Assembly (NCBI RefSeq): GCF_002025705.1
Contig: NZ_CP018846.1
Coordinates: 5,943,501-6,007,500 of the forward strand
From: Pseudomonas putida
GTDB taxonomy: Bacteria; Pseudomonadota; Gammaproteobacteria; Pseudomonadales; Pseudomonadaceae
Direction: 5' to 3'
DNA: 64,000 nt
This document shows, in pieces, positions 59,230 to 64,000 of this stretch. The notes under the pieces were generated by a model. That model did no database searches. It was not told where the DNA came from and worked only from the letters and a program-made list of their open reading frames with translations. The first letter of the stretch is position 1. Each line of letters begins with the position of its first letter. Position numbers and translations under genes: made by a program.

Positions 59230-60171
59230 ATGTCCACTCGCGAAATCCGCATTGCCACCCGTAAAAGTGCCTTGGCCCTGTGGCAGGCCGAATACGTCAA
59301 AGCCCGCCTCGAGCAGGCCCACCCTGGTCTGCTGGTGACCCTGGTGCCCATGGTCAGCCGCGGCGACAAGCTGCTCGATGCGCCGCTGGCGAAGATCGGC
59401 GGCAAGGGCCTGTTCGTGAAGGAACTGGAAACAGCGCTGCTGGACAACGAAGCCGACATTGCCGTGCATTCGATGAAGGACGTGCCCATGGACTTCCCCG
59501 AGGGCCTGGGGCTGTACTGCATCTGCGAGCGCGAAGACCCGCGCGATGCCTTTGTCTCGAACACTTTCGCCAACCTCGACGCGCTGCCGGCCGGCAGCAT
59601 CGTCGGCACTTCCAGCCTGCGCCGTCAGGCCCAGCTGCTGGCACGTCGGCCGGACCTGAAAATCCACTTCCTGCGCGGCAACGTCAACACGCGCCTGGCC
59701 AAGCTCGATGCCGGTGAGTACGACGCCATCATCCTCGCCGCAGCGGGCCTGATCCGCCTGGGTTTCGAAGACCGCATCAGCGCTTCCATCAGTGTCGACG
59801 ACAGCCTGCCTGCCGGTGGCCAGGGCGCAGTGGGCATCGAGTGCCGCAGCGCCGACAGCGAAATTCATGCACTGCTGGCGCCGCTGCACCATGCCGATAC
59901 CGCCGACCGCGTGGTCGCCGAGCGTGCCTTGAACAAGCGCCTCAACGGTGGCTGCCAGGTGCCGATCGCCTGCTATGCGGTGCTTGAAGGCGACCAGCTT
60001 TGGCTGCGCGGCCTGGTAGGCCAGCCAAGTGGCGGTACCCTGCTGGTGGCTGATGCTCGTGCACCGCGCGAAGCCGCAGAGGCATTGGGCGTGCAGGTTG
60101 CCGAAGACCTGCTGGAGCAGGGCGCCGAAGCGATTCTCAAGGAAGTCTACGGCGAGGCCGGGCATCCGTGA
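59230..60171 (+). CDS. hemC: hydroxymethylbilane synthase
   Basis: This 313-residue enzyme joins four porphobilinogen units into hydroxymethylbilane in the haem/siroheme pathway. Its dipyrromethane cofactor attaches to the Cys in LNGGCQVPIACYA (about residue 242). REIRIATRKSALALWQAEYV and the arginine-rich VGTSSLRRQAQLLARRPDL with RGNVNTRLAKLD are diagnostic. The stop overlaps the hemD GTG by four bases. Product handed directly to HemD. Confidence 0.97.
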   Translation: MSTREIRIATRKSALALWQAEYVKARLEQAHPGLLVTLVPMVSRGDKLLDAPLAKIGGKGLFVKELETALLDNEADIAVHSMKDVPMDFPEGLGLYCICEREDPRDAFVSNTFANLDALPAGSIVGTSSLRRQAQLLARRPDLKIHFLRGNVNTRLAKLDAGEYDAIILAAAGLIRLGFEDRISASISVDDSLPAGGQGAVGIECRSADSEIHALLAPLHHADTADRVVAERALNKRLNGGCQVPIACYAVLEGDQLWLRGLVGQPSGGTLLVADARAPREAAEALGVQVAEDLLEQGAEAILKEVYGEAGHP

Positions 60172-60950
60172 GCCCTTGGCGCCTGTTGCTGACCCGGCCT
60201 GAAGAGGACTGCGCGGCACTGGCGCAGAGCCTGGCCACTGCCGGTGTGGCCAGCAGTTGCCTGCCATTGCTGGCCATCGAGCCAGTCGCTTTGGCTGACG
60301 GGCAGCTTCAACAGCTGGCCGGGCTGGCGCAATGCCGGGCCATCATCGTAGTCAGCAAGCCGGCGGCCCGACTGCTGCTCGAGCAGTTGCAGCGGGCCGG
60401 CCTGCAGGCGCCGTCGGAAGGCTGGTTCACCGTGGGCGAGGCGACGGCGGCAGTGCTGCAGGGCGCGGGCCTTCAGGTGACATTCCCCTCACAGGGTGAC
60501 GACAGCGAGGCCTTGCTCGCGCTAGCGGCCCTGCGCCGGGCTGTTGCGGCGCCTCAAGCGCGTGTGCTGATCGTTCGCGGCGTTGGAGGTCGCGAACTGC
60601 TGGCCGAGCGTCTTGCAGAGCAAGGTGCTAGTGTCGAATATCTGGAACTGTATCGTCGCTGCCTGCCGGAGTACCCGGCGGGCACGCTGATGCGCCGCAT
60701 AGAAGCGGAACGCCTCAATGGCCTGGTGGTCAGCAGTGGGCAGGGTCTTGAACATTTGCAGCAGATGGCCGCCGCCGACTGGCCGCGGGTGGCCAGCCTG
60801 CCGTTGTTCGTGCCAAGCCCGCGGGTCGCTGAACAGGCCCGGGCCGCCGGGGCCCAACAGGTTGTGGATTGCCGTGGCGCGAGTGCCGCGGCCTTGCTGG
60901 CAGCCGTGCAGCGCAGTGCTGCACCTGCCTCTCAAGGCGCTTCGCAGTAG
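60168..60950 (+). CDS. hemD: uroporphyrinogen-III synthase
   Basis: This 260-residue enzyme closes hydroxymethylbilane with inversion of ring D. The family is poorly conserved; recognisable parts are WRLLLTRPEEDCAALAQSL, IVVSKPAARLLL, FTVGEATAAVLQGAGL, VLIVRGVGGRELLAERLAEQ and VVSSGQGLEHLQQMA. The start is GTG overlapping the hemC stop, which implies coupled translation. hemX begins 31 bases downstream. Confidence 0.93.
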   Translation: MSPWRLLLTRPEEDCAALAQSLATAGVASSCLPLLAIEPVALADGQLQQLAGLAQCRAIIVVSKPAARLLLEQLQRAGLQAPSEGWFTVGEATAAVLQGAGLQVTFPSQGDDSEALLALAALRRAVAAPQARVLIVRGVGGRELLAERLAEQGASVEYLELYRRCLPEYPAGTLMRRIEAERLNGLVVSSGQGLEHLQQMAAADWPRVASLPLFVPSPRVAEQARAAGAQQVVDCRGASAAALLAAVQRSAAPASQGASQ

Positions 60951-60981
60951 AGCGAGGAGCCCCCATGCAAAGGATGGATAC

Positions 60982-62082
60982 GTGAGCGAAACTGTCTTGT
61001 CCAACAATGATCAGCCGTCGGCGCAGGAGCCGGCGCAACCCGTCACCGACAAGCCCGTGAAGCGCTCTGGCAGTGGTCTGGCCGTGCTGGCGCTGCTGCT
61101 GGGCGCCGCCGGGGTCGCAGTAGGTGGGTGGGGTGTCTGGCAGGTGCGGCAGCTGCAAGGCAGTGAAGTGAACCAGGGCCAGCACCTGGAAGCCCTCAAC
61201 CAGCGCGCCGCTGCACTGCAGCAGCGCGAGCAGCAGATCAGTGCGCAACTGGCCAGCCTGCCGGCCGCCAGCGAGCTGGAAGACCGCCGCCGCCTGGTGG
61301 CGCAACTGCAAGGCGATCAGCAGCGTCTGAGCCAACGGCTGGAAACCGTACTCGGCGAGAGCCGCAAGGAGTGGCGCCTGGCCGAGGCGGAGCACCTGTT
61401 GCGTCTGGCTACCTTGCGCTTGTCGGCATTGCAGGACATCACCAGCGCCAAGGCCCTGGTCGAAGGTGCCGACGAGATCCTCCGCGAGCAGAGCGACCCG
61501 GGCGCCTTTGCCGCCCGCGAGCAGCTTGCGCGTAGCCTGGCCACGCTGAACAGCACCCAGCAGCCGGACCGCACCGGTCTGTTCCTCAAGCTCGCCGCCC
61601 AGCGTGATCTGGTGCAGCAGCTCAGCGCCCAGTCGCCCGAGTTCGCCAGCAACGCCGATGCGCTAGGCGCGTTGACCGCCGATGGTGATGGGGCCAGTCG
61701 CCTGTCGCAGTGGTGGGCAGAAATCTCCAAGTACTTCCAGATCGACTTCAATGCCGACGACAATGTGCGGCCGTTGCTGGCAGGCCAGCAGCTGAACCAG
61801 CTGCGTCTGGCCCTGAGCCTGACCATCGAGCAGGCACAGTGGGCAGCGCTCAATGGTGAGGCCAAGGTCTACACCCAGGCCCTGGATGATGCGCGCAGCG
61901 TGCTGCTGGCCAACTTCAATGCCGACAACCCGCAAAGCAAGGCGATGCTCGACAGCTTCAACGCGCTGGCTGAGCAGCCTGTCTCGGTAGTAACCCCGGA
62001 TCTGAGCGAAAGCTTGGCTGCGGTACAGGCGTACATCCAGCGCCGCCATCTGCCAACCGAGGCTGAAGGGGGCAAACCATGA
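60982..62082 (+). CDS. hemX: HemX, membrane-anchored protein of the hem operon
   Basis: This 366-residue inner-membrane protein has one N-terminal helix (SGLAVLALLLGAAGVAVGGW) and a long periplasmic coiled coil (QLQGSEVNQGQHLEALNQRA, QREQQISAQLASLPAASELE). Once annotated as a uroporphyrin methyltransferase, the family has no methyltransferase motifs and its role is unknown. The start is GTG at 60982 with AAGGA eight bases upstream. It overlaps hemY by four bases. Confidence 0.9.
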   Translation: MSETVLSNNDQPSAQEPAQPVTDKPVKRSGSGLAVLALLLGAAGVAVGGWGVWQVRQLQGSEVNQGQHLEALNQRAAALQQREQQISAQLASLPAASELEDRRRLVAQLQGDQQRLSQRLETVLGESRKEWRLAEAEHLLRLATLRLSALQDITSAKALVEGADEILREQSDPGAFAAREQLARSLATLNSTQQPDRTGLFLKLAAQRDLVQQLSAQSPEFASNADALGALTADGDGASRLSQWWAEISKYFQIDFNADDNVRPLLAGQQLNQLRLALSLTIEQAQWAALNGEAKVYTQALDDARSVLLANFNADNPQSKAMLDSFNALAEQPVSVVTPDLSESLAAVQAYIQRRHLPTEAEGGKP

Positions 62083-63317
62083 AGCGTGTCTACCTGCTGG
62101 CCGTACTGGCGATCGTGATTGCCGCAGCGTTGGGCATTGCGGTGGCCAAGCACAGTGGTTATGTACTGATTGCCTACGGTGGTTTCCGCTACCAGTCCGG
62201 GTTGTGGGCGGCGCTTGCGGCGCTGGCTGGCGTGGTCGTGCTGCTGTTGCTGCTGCGTTACCTGGTCGGGCTGGTGCTGACCTCAAGTGGCGTGGTCAAC
62301 CCATGGTCGCGGCGTAACCGCAGCCGGCGTGTGCGGATCGCCATCGAACAGGGTCAGCTGGACCTGGCCGAGGGCCGCTGGGCCAGTGCCCAGCGCCACC
62401 TGCATCGTGCTGCCGAGGCCGAGCGCCAACCCCTGCTGTATTACCTCGGTGCCGCCCGCGCTGCCAATGAACAGGGGCGCAAGGAAGATAGCGACAACCT
62501 GCTGGAACGTGCCTTGGAGCGTCAGCCCCAGGCCGAGCTGGCTATTGCCCTGACCCATGCGCAATTGCAGATGGACCGCGGCGAGCGTGATGCAGCGCTG
62601 GAGACACTGCTGGCCATGCAGGAGCGCCACCCCCATAACACCCAGGTGCTGCGCCTGCTGCAGCGCCTGCACCTGGAGCGTGGCGACTGGTCGGCGCTGA
62701 TTCGTCTGCTGCCGGACCTGCGCAAGGGCAAGGTGTTGCCGGCCGACGAGCTGGCCGCGCTGGAAAAGCGAGCCTGGGGCCAGAACCTTGGCCTGGCGAC
62801 CACCCGTGGCGAGGATGCGCAAAGTGCCCGTCAGGCGCTTGAACGCGCCTGGCAGCAGCTGACCGCGGCCCAGCGCCAGGAGCCGCAACTGGTGCTGGCC
62901 TATGCCGAACAGTTGCGCCAGGTGGGTGCTCAGGGCGAAGCCGAGCAGGTGCTGCGCACTGCGCTCAAGCGTGAGTACGAAAGCCACCTGGCTCGCCTGT
63001 ATGGTCTGGTACGCGGTGATGATCCGGCGCGTCAGCTGCAAACCGCCGAAGGCTGGCTGAAAGCCCATCCAGATGACCCGAGTCTGTTGCTCACACTCGG
63101 CCGCCTGAGCCTGCAGAACCGCCTGTGGGGCAAAGCGCGCGACTATCTGGAAAGCAGCCTGCGCATGCAGCGTAATCCGGAAGCCTGTGCCGAGCTTGCG
63201 CGCTTGCTCGCCAGCCTTGGCGAAACCGAACGCAGCAATCAGCTGTTCGAAGAAGGCCTGGGTCTGCTCGATGAGCGTCTTCTGGCACTACCGTTGCCAG
63301 AAGTTGTTCGCGCTTGA
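62079..63317 (+). CDS. hemY: HemY, membrane protein with TPR repeats
   Basis: This 412-residue protein has two N-terminal helices (VYLLAVLAIVIAAALGIAVA; SGLWAALAALAGVVVLLLLL) and a cytoplasmic or periplasmic tail of TPR-like repeats (AQRHLHRAAEAERQPLLYYL; AIALTHAQLQMDRGERDAAL; PSLLLTLGRLSLQNRLWGKA). It is the last gene of the hemCDXY run; despite the symbol it is not the Gram-positive protoporphyrinogen oxidase. Its role in haem synthesis is not established. A strong hairpin follows. Confidence 0.92.
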   Translation: MKRVYLLAVLAIVIAAALGIAVAKHSGYVLIAYGGFRYQSGLWAALAALAGVVVLLLLLRYLVGLVLTSSGVVNPWSRRNRSRRVRIAIEQGQLDLAEGRWASAQRHLHRAAEAERQPLLYYLGAARAANEQGRKEDSDNLLERALERQPQAELAIALTHAQLQMDRGERDAALETLLAMQERHPHNTQVLRLLQRLHLERGDWSALIRLLPDLRKGKVLPADELAALEKRAWGQNLGLATTRGEDAQSARQALERAWQQLTAAQRQEPQLVLAYAEQLRQVGAQGEAEQVLRTALKREYESHLARLYGLVRGDDPARQLQTAEGWLKAHPDDPSLLLTLGRLSLQNRLWGKARDYLESSLRMQRNPEACAELARLLASLGETERSNQLFEEGLGLLDERLLALPLPEVVRA

Positions 63318-63323
63318 ACGTTC

Positions 63324-63353
63324 CATGAGCCCGCGCAGGTGCGCGGGCTCATG
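63324..63353 (+). terminator. strong hairpin after hemY
   Basis: CATGAGCCCGCGCA-GG-TGCGCGGGCTCATG has 14-base arms and begins seven bases after the stop, but no T-run follows. It may be a rho-independent-like end or an RNA stabiliser. Confidence 0.55.
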
Positions 63354-63536
63354 GGGGCGGTAACTTATTCAGCGTCATAAGTTAGTTCTACAGCCTCTCC
63401 TTAAGAACTTTCCTACAGCCCGGATGGAAACTTTCCTTGCAATACAGCGACTTGTCATTCCAGTAGCGCCTTGAAACAACCCCGGGCTTTCCTCTACCGT
63501 TCCAGCCACTTCAACTTTCCCGGGACCTTTCTGCCC

Positions 63537-64000
63537 ATGTCGATGGCCAGTCTGCGCACGTTCTTCATTCCGGCATGCCTTGCCTCGCTGGCGGTGCTGG
63601 GCGTGTCTTTCTATCTCGAAAGTGTCCCTGGGCTTGTGCCTTGCCCGCTGTGTTTCAGTCAGCGGGTACTGCTGGGTTTGTATGCATTGGTGTGCCTGTG
63701 TGCGGCACTGCATGCACCCGGTATTACCGGGGCTCGGCGATACGCGCGAACAGCGCTGATGTGCGGGGCCAGTGGTGCCTTGCTGGCGGCACGGCATGTC
63801 TGGCTGCAGGGCGCGATCGATGCGAGCCATATGTGCCCGTTGCCAATCGGGCGCATGTTCGAGCTACCCTGGCGCGAAGCCGCGCGGCAACTGTTATTCG
63901 GCGGCCCCGATTGCAGCTCGCTGACCTGGAGCTTTCTCGACCTGACCTTGCCAGAGTGGAGCTTGCTGGCGTTTCTGTTGCTGGCGGCGCTGCCCTTGAG
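63537..64000 (+). CDS. dsbB: disulfide bond formation protein DsbB, partial
   Basis: This is the first 154 residues of a four-helix inner-membrane protein that reoxidises DsbA and passes electrons to quinone. The gene runs off the right edge. The first active-site pair is PCPLCFSQR (CXXC after the first helix); the second is formed by the Cys in HMCPLPI and the one in GGPDCSSL. The start is ATG 63537, with a second in-frame ATG two codons later. Pseudomonads often carry two dsbB-like genes, so dsbB2/dsbH is an alternative name. Confidence 0.88.
   Translation, partial: MSMASLRTFFIPACLASLAVLGVSFYLESVPGLVPCPLCFSQRVLLGLYALVCLCAALHAPGITGARRYARTALMCGASGALLAARHVWLQGAIDASHMCPLPIGRMFELPWREAARQLLFGGPDCSSLTWSFLDLTLPEWSLLAFLLLAALPL

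Overview
The window looks like chromosomal DNA of a Pseudomonas of the P. putida group. It is GC-rich, gene-dense and dotted with paired REP palindromes of the P. putida type (cores such as GAGCGGGTTTACCCGCGAAG). It carries the P. putida lysine-catabolism genes hglS, amaA and amaB, and a gene order shared with P. aeruginosa: rep-proE-MATE-LysR, ubiK/glnK/amtB/sutA, yigB-xerC-DUF484-dapF-lysA-lptM, cyaY, rnk, cyaA, argH, algR, hemCDXY. No rRNA, tRNA, CRISPR array, prophage or insertion sequence was seen.

Layout. 1-9 kb: start of xpt, rep helicase, a c-di-GMP phosphodiesterase (ProE-like) behind a Fur-box-like site, a MATE pump with a divergent LysR gene, and a chemoreceptor behind a sigma-28-type promoter. 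9-14.6 kb: lysine/pipecolate catabolism (hglS, LysR, amaB, amaA). 14.6-25.6 kb: accessory metabolism, comprising an MscS channel with a cyclic-nucleotide domain, two almost identical YcaC-type hydrolase genes that share an upstream operator, an ABM-domain protein, an alpha/beta hydrolase, a Tat-type amidohydrolase, a porin and an MFS-ABM fusion transporter, and a LysR regulator. 25.6-28.5 kb: a less GC-rich patch with a higBA toxin-antitoxin pair, then a Kef-type antiporter.

28.7-38.3 kb is the most unusual part. It holds a GATase1-AraC regulator, a tiny AraC-domain protein, a third ycaC, a 1720-residue pseudokinase/AAA-ATPase/GAF/histidine kinase, and a divergent response regulator with an OmpR-type winged helix before the receiver and a LuxR-type helix-turn-helix after it. 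A stand-alone receiver and DoxX follow. The same palindrome lies between kinase and regulator and, imperfectly, upstream of the third ycaC, which suggests one regulatory circuit. The last 16 residues of the kinase are encoded by one arm of a REP pair.

38.4-64 kb is mostly conserved core genome: comM, a DUF4034-like gene, a molybdate-binding protein, ubiK, glnK-amtB with a sigma-54 promoter and NtrC site, sutA, the yigB-to-lptM operon, cyaY, rnk, cyaA, small conserved proteins, a glutathione S-transferase, argH, algR (with no algZ/fimS sensor gene beside it), the hemCDXY run and the start of dsbB.

How the parts connect: AmaA, AmaB and HglS act in sequence from pipecolate to 2-hydroxyglutarate. 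LysA and DapF work in lysine synthesis. CyaA makes the cAMP that the MscS-CNBD channel could sense. GlnK/AmtB handle ammonium. Starts were placed mainly by family length and Shine-Dalgarno spacing; functions rest on reading motifs by eye, not on database searches.
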